Positions 48,801-59,489 are shown, counted from the first letter of the stretch. The stretch: 64,000 bases of DNA from Pyrus communis (GCF_963583255.1 NC_084803.1:19362428-19426427), one strand, 5' to 3'. Notes: a model not told the origin generated them from the sequence alone. Numbers and translations: made by a program.

Positions 48801-51800
48801 AACTAGAGAAAACACATTACATCCACTGACCTGTTGCTGCCAAATATCTCTATGCCTTTCTCAAAAAGGCCCTTCTCAATAGTTTTCCATGTTTTATCAT
48901 CACTTAATTCTTGTTTATATATGTTTTCATCAACACATTCTTCTCTCCTCAAAATGTCATCACTACTTGTAGCAGGTGGATCAGCAATCATCTCATCCGG
49001 TGCACCATCAGGAGATTCACCCTGAACAACTTTGTTGCTGCCCTTAGCAGGTGATTCCCGCCTCCTAAACCCTCCACTGGTAGAAGATTTCAGATTCTTT
49101 TGTGAAGAAGAACTAGTGTCTTCATTATCCTTGCATGAATTAGATCTAAGCTTCATATCACTTGAACAGAGACCAGCATTGACAATGGAATCGGAATCAG
49201 AAATCACCATTTTCTTCTGCCTCTTCTGCATGCAAACTAGAACACGCTCTGCAACTCTCTTGCTATTCCTCTTACGAATTCCACTTTTTCCTGCTAGCTT
49301 AGTCTTTGTGGGTGATTGATGATGGTTATCACTATCCTGCCTGGATCCATTCTCTGAATCACTGCTTTCTGAGATGTTTTTTGCATTAGATGAAGCACTT
49401 TCACTTTGCCCGGACTTTGCCTTCTTTCTAGAAGATTTCTTTCTCGTTGATATTTGAGCACTAGCACCATCCAATGATGTGACCTTTTTTTCTTCAAGAT
49501 CACCAGAGCTCACTCTAGCAATTCTTTCAGACTTCAGTACCTAAAATGAGACAATTTGAAACCACAAAATCACTTTTTGCCAATTCTTTACAAAATTCCC
49601 AGCTACACAGCACAGATCACATTCATGACACATACTGATCTATAGCAATTCGGACCGCATGATACTTTTTCGTCATCTGGGGGACTCCACGGAGGTTGTT
49701 TCTCAACCTGACAATTTTTTTTTATCAGCGTAGGATATAAAAGTCTGGTGTCACAGTCAGACAGCTATTAAAAAATTACTTACAGGAAAGACAAGATCCT
49801 GTGAACATCCATGTAATCTGCAATCAAATACCTGCCAAAACGAACAATAGTGGAACAGAGTTAGAAAAGATAACCCAACAAACATACAAGTAAAATTAGA
49901 AAAAGAACACTTACTAGGCAGCGACGACAAAATAGGTTGTCAAATGAATCCAGAGCTGCATCCAGATCTTTATCAATAAAAGAATTCCCAATTTGTGAAA
50001 TGTCTTCAGTATCCCTGTTCTTACAACCCCCCAAAGCCTCCTCTTCCTTTATGAGAGCATCATATCTTGCCTGTATAAGACGTTTGATGGAGTTTCATAT
50101 CTCTGTAAAGCCAGCACAAAGCAAATGGGAAACGGCTGGACCAAAGCTTACACTGACTGGTTTTTATCATGTTATACATTGGACAGAAGCATGGCAGAAT
50201 GGCAAGTATTCCTGCAAAATAGAAAAAAGAAACTACCATACCTTGACTTCAGATGGACTTCTAGAGAAACACTGTGCTAATGACTCCAGCAATGGATCAG
50301 GGAAGCCAACTTCTTTTATAGCCGAGCTGGTAAATTCAATGAAATGACCAGAGAACAATTACTTCACCTTTCTTATGGTGTATAAATACATACAATTTCA
50401 AAATTGAGATTCTCCGTATGTTTTAAGGGGGCAAAAAAAAAAATATCAAACTGAAATTATTATGTCAAGATGAGAACCTAGGTCTTGGACAAATATTATG
50501 GCAATAGAGGACTGAATATAAAGGTCAGTTTAGTTCACATTAATATATTTTCTGCATAATGAAAACAAAAATAAAATAATAATTTGATTAACTCAACTGT
50601 ACCCAGTACAAAACTGGACTTTTGTTTCTCCCTTCCCTGTTGTATATTCAAAATTGACCAAGCTATTATAAAACCGTGTCCATCCCAGAAATGAGAGAGA
50701 GTGGCAGGTACTGACAAATTTAACTCTTCCACTAAAGCTAAGGACTATAACCATAAACTAGGTCAGGGAAAGCCACTTGAGATGGTATTATTGGCTAAGA
50801 CAAAATATCTAAGATTAGATGTTGATGAGAACTTAGATATGTACCTATACTTTATTAGGCCTGCAACAAAAGGAAATAAATCATAGTTTATAACATTAGT
50901 TAACATGGTTATACCAACCGAAGTATAAAGTCTTCAGATTCAACAAAATCCCTTTTTTCCTCTTCTTCATCAGCTGCTTCCTCCTCACTATCACTACATA
51001 TAAGAGCTTCACCTCCATTTTGATCATAATAAATTCTTCTTCGACCTACCACTGACTGATCTTCTGTCATTCTTTGGTTTCTGCAACAAATGTCAAACAA
51101 GACAAAACAATGATATCACTAACAGGAACAAATGAAATGAAACGGAAAAATAGGCAGCCAGATTATATGGCATGAGATTCACATTACTGAACAAAAATAT
51201 AAACCAATAACTCAAAGAGGCCACATCCAACAAACAGTAGAAATCAGTAACTACTTGTTACCAAATTCAATTAATAGCGCAAGAAAAGATGACACAAAAG
51301 TCAAACGTGCAAATGATATATATTTGAAGCAGTAATTGATTGATGTTGATGATGCAATGATCTGTAAAAATTGCATGATCTAATTGGAAACAAGGGAGAA
51401 CAAGAAGGAAAAGAGACCAATAAATACAATGAATCAATCTTATCTTGCAGCACTTATACCAAAAGGTTCAAGACATAGTAGTATATTTTTTCTCTTGTCA
51501 GGAGTATTTAATCTATTTCAACCAGTCAGTGTTATTCAATAAAATGTACATACAATATTTCCATTGTACCGAAAAAGAGAATGACGAATGAAACTGATTC
51601 CCATTGTACTGATTCCATTCTGTTTTCTATCTCTTTCCGTGAACATAGATTAAACTATACAAGATACTTGCAACTAGCTGACGCTTTGTAGAAGGACCTC
51701 AAATTTCATTAATAAACTTATAAATTGAATCTTTTTTGTGTTCCAGAATGTAAAAAAATTCCACTTCACACAAGCGAACAAGGACATGGAGTGATATGCA

Positions 51801-53096
51801 ACACAAGAATATAATTCAAGTTGAAGTATATGGGTCATCAAAAGTATAGACCATGTGCAGGCTGAACCTGTCCAAAAATATCCATGTAGTATAAGGAGGT
51901 AGTCTTTTAACTTCCGGAAGCTTGATAGGACGAACAGAACTCTTGACTGCTACATTAGATTCAAGTAGAACTGCTGTGGACCCATGACCATCTTCTTGAG
52001 AGCTATCGTTGCTCCCATTGCTCAATTCAATTCCATTTTGCAAGGCAAATGCATCTTTTTGCCTCTTTGTCAATAGATCTAAACTTGTACCAGCATCAAT
52101 TAACCTACTACTTGCTCTTTCCGTTGACAGTGCATACATGTTGTTGGTGACACCAGCCAACTTATGCCTGTTTTCCTCCATTCTTTTCTGCAATGAAAAA
52201 ATACTTAGTATTATGAGACAAAAACGTAATATGGTCCTCTAGTTTTCTGTATCAATACAATAATTGCCATAAGATCTGCGAGGATGCACCTTTATAGAAT
52301 TAGCCCGGTTAAAAACAACTTGCTTCTTTAGATTTTCTATGAGCAATGAAATCTCCTTCCGGGTTACATCCATGTTTTCTTGTGATCTTATCATCTGTAA
52401 AAGTAAAAGATAAGTTTAATCGAACAAAAAAACACAAAATTTTAAAATACCCAGACAAAAAAGTAGAAAATAATTAAGCAAGTAAAAGTCAGAGTGGAGT
52501 TGAATGAACACAAAATGAGGTGGTTCCAAGAGCGGGTAGCACTCTCTATCAACAATTTGAGCACAAAAAGCTATAACCAACCTTTCTATTGTAATAGCTT
52601 TTTAAAATGCAAGCTAAGCAGGAAAAATAAAACATAGGTCCAGAACCCTCAATCAGCGAAACAATTTTCACAATTTTATCTCTTCCTAAGTTGAAAGACA
52701 TTCGTCAAAACTACATCGTAAATTATCCAAAACATAGATAGCATCATCAAATTGGCACTTTAAAATCTAAGCAAGCAGAAGTTAAACGAGCAATGCTGCT
52801 ATATCTCTCTCCATATCAACCCACATTGGTAAAATTCATACATAAATGCCCTTATATTATATGCATACTGAATGTATATAAATATAAAAGAACAAATATA
52901 TGTATATGTACAGGCACACACATTGACCAATTTAAACCCAACATAAGACCTTCCATGAATGACAAGAATTTAAGCTGAGTTTTCATTGATTTACATAGAG
53001 AAAGAGATCGAGAGAACAGCCGAAGAATTATACCGGCGGGTCGTCGTGAAGCTCCGATCTATTGGCAGAAGCGGAAGGCGAAGCCTTCGACGCCAT
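45850..53096 (-). CDS. CLF: Polycomb H3K27 methyltransferase CURLY LEAF
   Basis: Catalytic subunit of plant PRC2, placing H3K27me3 on developmental genes such as AG and FLC. Seventeen exons join in frame to 916 aa: 53034-53096, 52290-52394, 51868-52187, 50919-51080, 50242-50326, 49915-50070, 49784-49831, 49636-49707, 48831-49540, 48190-48325, 47853-48076, 47521-47652, 46728-46818, 46502-46549, 46296-46424, 46134-46211, 45850-46041. In order: an EZD1-type [19 protein letters not shown] block, acidic [16 protein letters not shown], Cys-rich [14 protein letters not shown], a long Ser/Lys-rich linker with nuclear signals (exon 9), SANT-like CWEVFQYM, the pre-SET CXC domain ([36 protein letters not shown]) and the SET domain ([40 protein letters not shown]). 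The start [14 protein letters not shown] and the end AKKLA match CLF rather than SWN. The exon-15 donor is GC. It looks intact. Confidence 0.96.
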
Positions 53097-53536
53097 TGTA
53101 GGCGGCGAAGCTGGGGGAGGTTAATCCGGCCGGAAACTCAATTTTGGTTCGTATCGGATCCGATTCGTACAGAGGCAGTCCTGTGACGAACTGCAAGGTA
53201 GGGTTTGGGAGAGAGGATTTTGGCGGGTCGGGCTTGAAACCCTAATCACGTCTCAATGTGGGAGGGGCCTACGGAGGATTTTTGGCCGTTTTAGAGGAGA
53301 CGTATTTTTTTTTTCTTTTCTTTATAAAAACAAAACCATGAATGAGTGTATTCTTTTTTGTTGTGCTTTTTTTATAGGTTGGAAATTGTTATAAGCGTCT
53401 TTGGTAGTGTTTGTATTGTGTGTTTGTTTAAATGGTCAGCGTGAAATCGGAAGAAAAGTTGGATCGATGGGGGGAAAAGGTATAGTCATCGTCTATTTTG
53501 AATTGTCTGATGAGACACTAGCCCTTTGGCATGGAG

Positions 53537-53689
53537 AATTTTTTCAGTGAGTTGGAAACACGATCCGGTACAACAATTGTCATAATGTAATTGATTGAAT
53601 TTTTTTTTTTTTCAAATGTTCAACCAAGTGTAATTGTAATATTACACTTGGTGTACCGAATTGTATTGCCGGCACATTGAAAAATCTCA
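53537..53689. mobile_element. Short MITE upstream of CLF
   Basis: About 150 bp. The left end (ATTTTTTCAGTGAGTTGG...CGATCCGGTACA) is an inverted partner of the right end (TGTACCGAATTGTATTGCCGG...CATTGAAAAATCT), with a central palindrome CCAAGTGTAATTGTAATATT. I recall this family as frequent in apple-type genomes. It lies 440-590 bp from the CLF start codon. Confidence 0.6.
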
Positions 53690-54018
53690 CCTTAACATGC
53701 ACTCACATATGCTTCGACGATAATATGTTTGGACAAGGGATATGCAAGAAAATTTTTTAGGTTAAATGAACTAGAAATACACTTCAAAATATTAAATTGA
53801 GTCTTTTATCTATTGCTAAATTTATAGCTGATAATAATGTTGTCATTTATTTCTTTTTGAAGTTTTATCGTGCATAAATGTTTATTTATTTATTTATTTT
53901 CGAAGTACCATATAGCTTGGTTATATAGAGCAATGAAGCCAAAAAGGGATGATACCATGTAGAAACATAGAAGCATATAGTAGGGGAAATGATAACAAAG
54001 AGTGAGATTGGTGGAAAT

Positions 54019-54212
54019 GGAAAGGGGACCATATCCCTTTCTTTTAATCCACTAAATCAGGGAATTCATGCCTTTGAAATTTGATTAAATGACTACAAAC
54101 AAGGATCCAATTTAAAAGTTATAATAACTTCAGTCATTGGATTAAATTTCAACGACACGAATTTTCTAATTTGATGAATTAAGAGGAATGGGTCCGGAAA
54201 GGATTCCTTTCC
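54019..54212. mobile_element. MULE-type MITE with 9-bp target duplication
   Basis: 194 bp, flanked by a perfect 9-bp duplication GGTGGAAAT (54010-54018 and 54213-54221). The terminal inverted repeat begins GGAAAGG on both ends. The core (GAAATTTGATTAAATGACTACAAAC and ATTGGATTAAATTTCAA) matches that of the MITE at 36206-36386. Confidence 0.8.
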
Positions 54213-54363
54213 GGTGGAAATGATCATTTTCCATTCATTATCATATACATATTTATACTACATTGACAACAAGAGTCCTACGTATTGTAGAGTTTTTTTT
54301 TGAAAATATTTGTCACCTTACAATATTAAAATTTGAATAAAACAATAACAAACTAATCTTTCA

Positions 54364-54521
54364 TTTTTTTTTAACAAACGATATTATGTGCAAAGCGGAA
54401 GAGTGGCTAAGCCTCACAATGGATTAGCAATAATGTGGTTCAAATTCACTTTTGACGAGAATCGAACCTAAGACTTATTACTTATAAGTGATGAGTAATA
54501 TTACAAGACCGTAGTACGTGA
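54364..54521 (-). mobile_element. SINE, nearly full length
   Basis: On the minus strand: a tRNA-like head with B-box TAGGTTCGATTCTC, a body with TTGTGAGGCTTAGCC, a 3' end AATATCGTTTGTT and an A-tail. CTTTCA flanks both ends (54358-54363 and 54522-54527). The head, GGCTTAGCC block and ATATCGTTG end match the truncated copy at 37278-37412. Confidence 0.75.
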
Positions 54522-55304
54522 CTTTCACTTAAGCATTGACTCGTTTAAGAACCACCTTACCGCCTCAGTCAGCGGGAAAAATGAGGCCTGAACCCTTCTA
54601 AAAAAATACCCTAAAAAGAAAAACATGCAAAATGATGGTCGTTAATTAAAAACAAAGTATAAAATTCATCATCGTAAAACCATTGTATAACACCATTGGA
54701 TAACATGTGCCAGTGGGGTAGTATTTCCACTCTCATTTTCTCCTTCCATGCAACGAAAATCATTTTGCGACATTGAAATCATTCGATCACTCTACTACTA
54801 CACTACATAGGGAAAGACAAAAAGTTAGACTCTCAAGTTGAGTTGTTTTAAGCAACAACTCGTTTGCTTGGACTCTAGAAATTACCAAGCACAATTGAAG
54901 ATTACAATCAAAATTAAAAGCATAGGTTATGTGAGCATAGCTTGCATGAACTCTGCATCTCCTGCCATAGCTCGTATAGTCTCTGGCCAAAGGCAAAATT
55001 CAAAATTGATACTACCTTCTTCAGGCCCAGGAAACACCGTTAACTTCCTAACCTTTCTTTCTTGAGTTCTGCTTCTCACAGCAACCGGCCTTCCCCACCC
55101 AAAATCATTACCATACACATTGAACCGCGGCGAGCATCCTGTAAGTAAATCAAGAGTTGCTGGATCTCTTTGTGGATTTGAAAGAAACGTAGGATCTTTT
55201 ACCCAATCCTCCATGTACTTCCTAGCTTTTATAGCCTTCAGCGAACCAATTTTTGTTTATTAGGAAGGCTGCCTACACTAGCCCATGTCGTTCTCGCTCC
55301 CCAA

Positions 55305-55525
55305 TGTTAACTACATTGCAATGGTTGGGAATTGAAAGGAAAATCAAGAAGAAAGATGAAGACAAGAAAGATGAACACAAAGAGTTTTAGAGAGAGAGAG
55401 ATTTAGAGAGAGAAATATGCTTTTGTATTAATTGATAGAATGAAGGTTACACAACTGTTTTTATAAGAAAAGCCTAACTAATCTAACCAACTTACTAACT
55501 GTATTGCTACCTTGTATACTTAATA
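55305..55525 (-). repeat. 3' LTR of the nested element
   Basis: On the plus strand it starts TGTTAACTACATTGC and ends CCTTGTATACTTAATA; on the minus strand the termini are TA...CA rather than TG...CA. Contains GAGA-rich sequence and a TATAAAAACA-like promoter word on the minus strand. Confidence 0.85.
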
Positions 55526-56129
55526 CTCCCCCTCAATCTCAACTAGGGAAACCCAATTTGAGATTGGAAGAACATCTACAATCATTGAACACAATGTTGA
55601 ACCATTTGCAATCTTGCGATCCCACAGCAAAGTCTTATGAGCAACTCTATTAACACACCAAATTCCTTATCGAAAACCTTGGTCCTGCCTGCCACAGCCA
55701 CTTACAAAGCAGCAACCTTATCTGCGAACTTATCAACCTAGGCTATGACTCCAACAATTGCATAAGAATCTTTTGACAACACATTGCTTTTGCCTTCAAC
55801 CTGTCCATCATTGTTTAGCATCTCTTTGCTATTGACTCCAACTTCTCCAACATTGATTGACATCACTAAACTGCGCAATTTCATATTGGTTCTTTCCAAA
55901 GAATTTCAGCCCCTCAAACTGATTTCTACACCGCTGTAGCTATTATTTTCTTCACGATAAGGTTTCCAATATTTCACAATCAACATTCCTAGAAGACCTT
56001 CAATTTTCACAGATTCCACTGTATTTTCAGACATTTTGATTACTCTGACCAAATCCTTCTTCGTTCACAATCGAGAATGATCAAACAACAAGGTTTATAA
56101 TCACATAAATCAAGAAACACAACCTTCTT

Positions 56130-56470
56130 CGGTAATCGGCCTTCAATGAAGAAAGGGAACAAGAACTGCACTCCGGCAATCGGCCTTAATGGAGTTGCAC
56201 ACAATAACAACAAACAAAACTTTTCAAGAACGTTACTCCGGTTATCGGCCTTTAAGGAGTAACACACAATATCTGAGACATAACTTTTCACTCTAGCTAT
56301 CGGCCTTATTGAGGAAACAAATTGCATTCAACACACTCTTGGCAATCGACCTTTTTCGAGTGCATAAATCTCGAACAACCAAGAACTAATCACGCAACAG
56401 AAAGGAATGGCTATTGGCCTTTGTATTCTTTCAATAATCTCGCAGAAAATGGCTATCGGCCTTAACAGAT
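56130..56470. repeat. Interspersed AATCGGCCTT repeat inside the nested element
   Basis: Seven copies of GG(C/T)(T/A)ATCGGCCTT-like words at intervals of about 35-65 bp (near 56134, 56172, 56231, 56294, 56339, 56407 and 56454), most followed by a short purine-rich stretch and ACACAA or similar. No product is predicted. Confidence 0.65.
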
Positions 56471-56877
56471 AAATTTCCATACAAGAAACCTTATCGAAGA
56501 AAACAAATTTTTACTGTGGCATTTAAGCAAACAGATAGAGTGCAGAATTTAGTAGCAAAGCCTGAGACTTGAGCTTCCAAGCTTGGCATTTCGTCAAACA
56601 CTTGGGCTGAACATAGGTCCAAACGTTCTTCTATACCAGAGAACAGAGCACAAATCAAAATCGCAGAAAATAGAATTCAGAAAGCTGCACCACCAAGATG
56701 AATGAAGAAGCAGATAATCAATAGTGCAAAGAAAGCAAACTCTGTTCTCAGTCACATCTTGTTTTCAAGCACCAAGAAATCAAAAGACCGACGGTGGAGC
56801 GAAACCTTTCAACTTTGGCCAATGAGACCAGAGAAGTTCTCAAATAAATGGCCAAAAACATGTATAGTCTGAGCACA

Positions 56878-57003
56878 CAAACATTGCAGCATGTATGTTG
56901 CCACACTTCGCAGATGTCACATGCCACCATCCTCTGATTATTTGAGCTTGATTCTATAATCTCGAACCATGATTGCGGAGGTTCTCTCACAACCCAATGG
57001 TGT
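56878..57003 (-). pseudogene. Captured PHD-finger gene fragment
   Basis: The minus-strand frame HHWVVREPPQSWFEIIESSS leads into RMVACDICEVWQHTCC, the second half of a PHD finger (C-x2-C, W-x-H-x2-C pattern) as in MMD1/PHD plant proteins. It has no first zinc-ligand pair and no last pair: beyond CCN the sequence becomes unrelated. It lies inside the LTR element in its sense direction, so it looks like a captured exon piece. Confidence 0.55.
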
Positions 57004-57028
57004 CAAGCAGTTGAGAATCCGACCCCTA

Positions 57029-57230
57029 CAACTCCGGCTTTGACCAAATCCTTGACGTCACCGACAACCTACTCGCCGCCAACCGCCAAAACCCACCTGA
57101 CTGGTACACCGTTCTTCAAATATCTCGACCTAGATCCGCAAACCCAAGTCTCATCCGGACCCAGTTTGAGAAACTAAGGACCCAGTTCGCAAACCCAGCA
57201 AGAACCCGAAAAAAAATCAAAATCAATGGT
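57029..57230 (+). pseudogene. Captured J-domain (DnaJ-like) gene fragment
   Basis: The plus-strand frame NSGFDQILDVTDNLLAAN, then PPDWYTVLQISR and SLIRTQFEKLRTQF resembles the helix I-II region of plant DnaJ proteins of the type DWY-x-ILQ...YRKLALLLHPD. The HPD tripeptide is not present (FANP instead). It is antisense to the retroelement and lies between its primer-binding site and the PHD fragment. Recognition is by pattern only. Confidence 0.45.
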
Positions 57231-57254
57231 GTGAGCCTGGTGGCTCTGATACTA

Positions 57255-57474
57255 TGTTAACTACATTGCAATGGTTGGGAATTGAAAGGAAAATCAAGAA
57301 GAAATATGAAGAGAAGAAGGATGAACACAGAGAGTTTTAGAGAGAAAGAGATTTAGAGAGAAATATGCTTTTGTATTAATTGATAGAATGAAGGTTACAC
57401 AACTGTTTTTATAAGAGAAAACCTAATTACTCTAACCAACTTACTAACTGTATTGCTACCTTGTATACTTAATA
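57255..57474 (-). repeat. 5' LTR of the nested element
   Basis: Co-linear with the copy at 55305-55525, with a 2-bp deletion in the AGAGAGAG tract and several substitutions. The primer-binding site is directly adjacent at about 57242-57254. Confidence 0.85.
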
Positions 57475-58320
57475 CCCAGCGGTGCACTTCACAATAAGGC
57501 CCAGAGCCCCATTCCCGATGTACTCTTTTGGCAATGGTGGCTCCATTCTTTGTCGCACTCCCACTGCAATCCGATATCTAACTTCTTGATCTGGGTTCAG
57601 ATTTCTGGCACGCGTTACCGCTCGCCAAAGATGAGCCATGTGTGCTTGAAGGGATGAAATTGTGTTATTGTCGGTGGTGCCCATCTCAACATTAGCCTTG
57701 GACTTGAGCTCTACCACTTTCTCTTTACGAAAATGAAATACTACCCGTTGTGAAGAATTCGGAGACGACAATCCATGTCCAATTAGAGGCTTCTTGGTCA
57801 TGATTTCTTGAATGTTGGTCTATACTGCAACCAATAAAGATGCCGTCAACAACTTTAGTGACTTGTACTGCAAGCAATGGTTTTGTAATACCCTTGTAGT
57901 TCCAAGCATCCATCATACAAAAGAGGTGGTTGACAATGTCATCTGCAAAATAAACGGAATCAAGGATATCCTCCACTTTGACACCATCGGCAGCTGCATG
58001 GACAAACTCAGCTTCGTTGCCATTACAATCGATGAAGAAAGAACAGGTGTTGTCGTTATCATTTTTAGTCAGGGCAAGCCGACCAGTGAGCGGGTAGAAA
58101 TTAAAGGTACGGGAAAGTGTGGATTTTAGAGTGGTCTATCAAGCTGCTGCTCTCTTCCGTCTCTGCTGATTTCTTGAAGAGCAACCCCCTTTTGAATGTA
58201 ATCGACCTAGATCAAGCGCAGATCCCAAGGAGTTAACTCGATTGATCTGTGATTTAACTCATCATCGTCGTCATTAGTTGGTTGAATGGTGCTGGTAGAG
58301 ATGTGCCGAATCGAAGTCAT

Positions 58321-58937
58321 TTCAATTGATTGCAGCTAACAACGTTGAAAGGTGATGGTTATAGAATGTGGTGATATAGTACAGTGGATTTGTAAATTAA
58401 TAGTGCTCACCTACCATTGATTTTGTTATCTGGAGGCGAAAGATATGAGACCAATAACCAAATCTTTTATCTACTTTTTAAAATGGAAGATAGATCAACG
58501 ATATAAGCATGGAGGACTTTTTAATCCTAACGTATAATGGAAGATTTGATTTGTACACTAATATTTCTCACCTACCATTCATTTTGTTGTGAGGAGGCGA
58601 AAGATATGAGACCAATAATTTAATAATAAGTAATTCAAAGGTTAATAGTTAGTACTGGTTATGTCTAAAGCTTATGTCTTGTTCAGAAACAGAGAGGAAA
58701 TTCCATTACTAAAAGTGTTTAAGCTCTCACAATCTAAATTCCAAATATACCCATATGACTTTCGCACACAAATGAGAAGCAACTCGTAACTAGAAGAGCC
58801 AACAATAACATAGGAATAAAAATTTACAGAACTTTTCTGTTTACTCCCTAACACATCACTAACACACCAAATACAAGAGTAAATGACAGAGGAGAACTAA
58901 TGGGCAGTGCCCTCCAAGCCAAAAGAGAGGGATGCAT
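58321..58937. other. Spacer between the BAHD pseudogene and a gypsy-like LTR
   Basis: AT-rich, with an internal duplicated stretch: AGGCGAAAGATATGAGACCAATAA occurs near 58432 and near 58597, each after CTCACCTACCATT. This suggests a local tandem duplication of about 165 bp in the 5' flank of the pseudogene. No gene. Confidence 0.5.
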
Positions 58938-59489
58938 TGTGGAGCAAAAAACAACCGAGAAAAATATGGAGGCGACAGGTAGATTCTAGGATAAAAAAAG
59001 ATAAAATTACCCTCGAGGCACACTAAAGCTTTTATGCGCAAGCATCTGACAATTATGGCTCAATTAAGGTCAAAAGTGATCAAAACAATTATTTATTCAA
59101 AACTTATTTCATCCATCATTTTCAAATCTTCTTCACAAGGTAACTCCCAAATTATTTTTTCCAAATTATATTAATTAGCTAATTGATTGTAATTAACACA
59201 AAAAAACACCAAATGTGGCTGGTCCCCATTCTCCTAATAGGGCCGGCCACACCCTTATAAATACCACCTCATTTTCTCCAAAAACCTAAGTTGAATCTCT
59301 TGCAAAATTCTCTAAATTCTCCAAACACTTTTCCCTCAAAATTCTAACTTTGACATCCGAGGTTCTTCGGCCAAAACCCCCCTCTATTCATTGTGGGCGC
59401 ATGAGGCTCTTGGCCTTGACCTAAGGTGTTAATTGACTTTGCAGGTGCATTTTCATCCAAGAACTAGAAGGAAGAAATTTGCATTCACA
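58938..59489 (+). repeat. 5' LTR of the gypsy-like element
   Basis: 552 bp, starts TGTGGAGC, ends TTGCATTCACA. Carries CTTATAAATACCACCTC (TATA region) and the GGGCCGGCCACACCC word shared with the solo LTR. Confidence 0.8.

Larger units (their letters stand above)
53097..54926. other. Promoter side of CLF and MITE/SINE-rich spacer
   Basis: The first about 200 bp upstream of the CLF ATG are GC-richer and carry the leader. Further right are two MITEs (53537-53689 and 54019-54212) and a SINE (54364-54521). The rest up to the BAHD pseudogene is plain AT-rich DNA. Confidence 0.5.
55305..57474 (-). mobile_element. Non-autonomous LTR retrotransposon inserted in the BAHD pseudogene
   Basis: LTRs of about 220 bp at 55305-55525 and 57255-57474. 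Read on the minus strand, the 5' LTR is the right one. It is followed by the Met-tRNA primer-binding site TAGTATCAGAGC (one change from the usual TGGTATCAGAGC), and a polypurine tract GATTGAGGGGGAG precedes the left LTR. Flanking CCCAA/CCCAG (55300-55304, 57475-57479) is a 5-bp target duplication with one change. The interior of about 1.7 kb encodes no retroviral-type proteins; it contains apparent host-gene pieces and a GGCCGAT repeat. The LTRs differ at roughly nine positions plus small indels, so it is older than the copia element at 31 kb. Confidence 0.87.
54927..58320 (-). pseudogene. BAHD acyltransferase pseudogene split by a retrotransposon
   Basis: BAHD enzymes transfer acyl groups from acyl-CoA to alcohols or amines in the cytosol. 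The reading frame starts at 58320 (MTSIRHISTSTIQ, then IELTPWDLRLI) and carries stops soon after. It continues in pieces (NYKGITKPLLAVQVTKVVDGIFIGCSI; HFRKEKVVELKSKANVEMGT; ISSLQAHMAHLWRAVTRARN; PLPKEYIGNG), is interrupted at 57474 by an LTR element, and resumes at 55304. The end has VYGNDFGWGRPVAV, containing the structural DFGWG motif, and VFPGPEEGSINFEFCLWPET. The HxxxD active site expected after IFIGCSI is not recognisable and seems deleted. Additional damage: frameshifts near 57800 and 55240, and a stop where Trp is usual just right of the insertion. It resembles the At3g50280 type. Dead before or after the insertion; the multiple lesions cannot be ordered from sequence. Confidence 0.88.

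Noticed and set aside
45850..53096. Assignment as SWINGER instead of CURLY LEAF
   Set aside because: The N-terminal [14 protein letters not shown], the [19 protein letters not shown] block and the AKKLA end match CLF, and NAPRT/CLF proximity agrees with Arabidopsis chromosome 2.
56130..56470. CRISPR-like array of short repeats
   Set aside because: The repeat core is only about 10 bp, imperfect, with unequal spacers, inside a plant retroelement.
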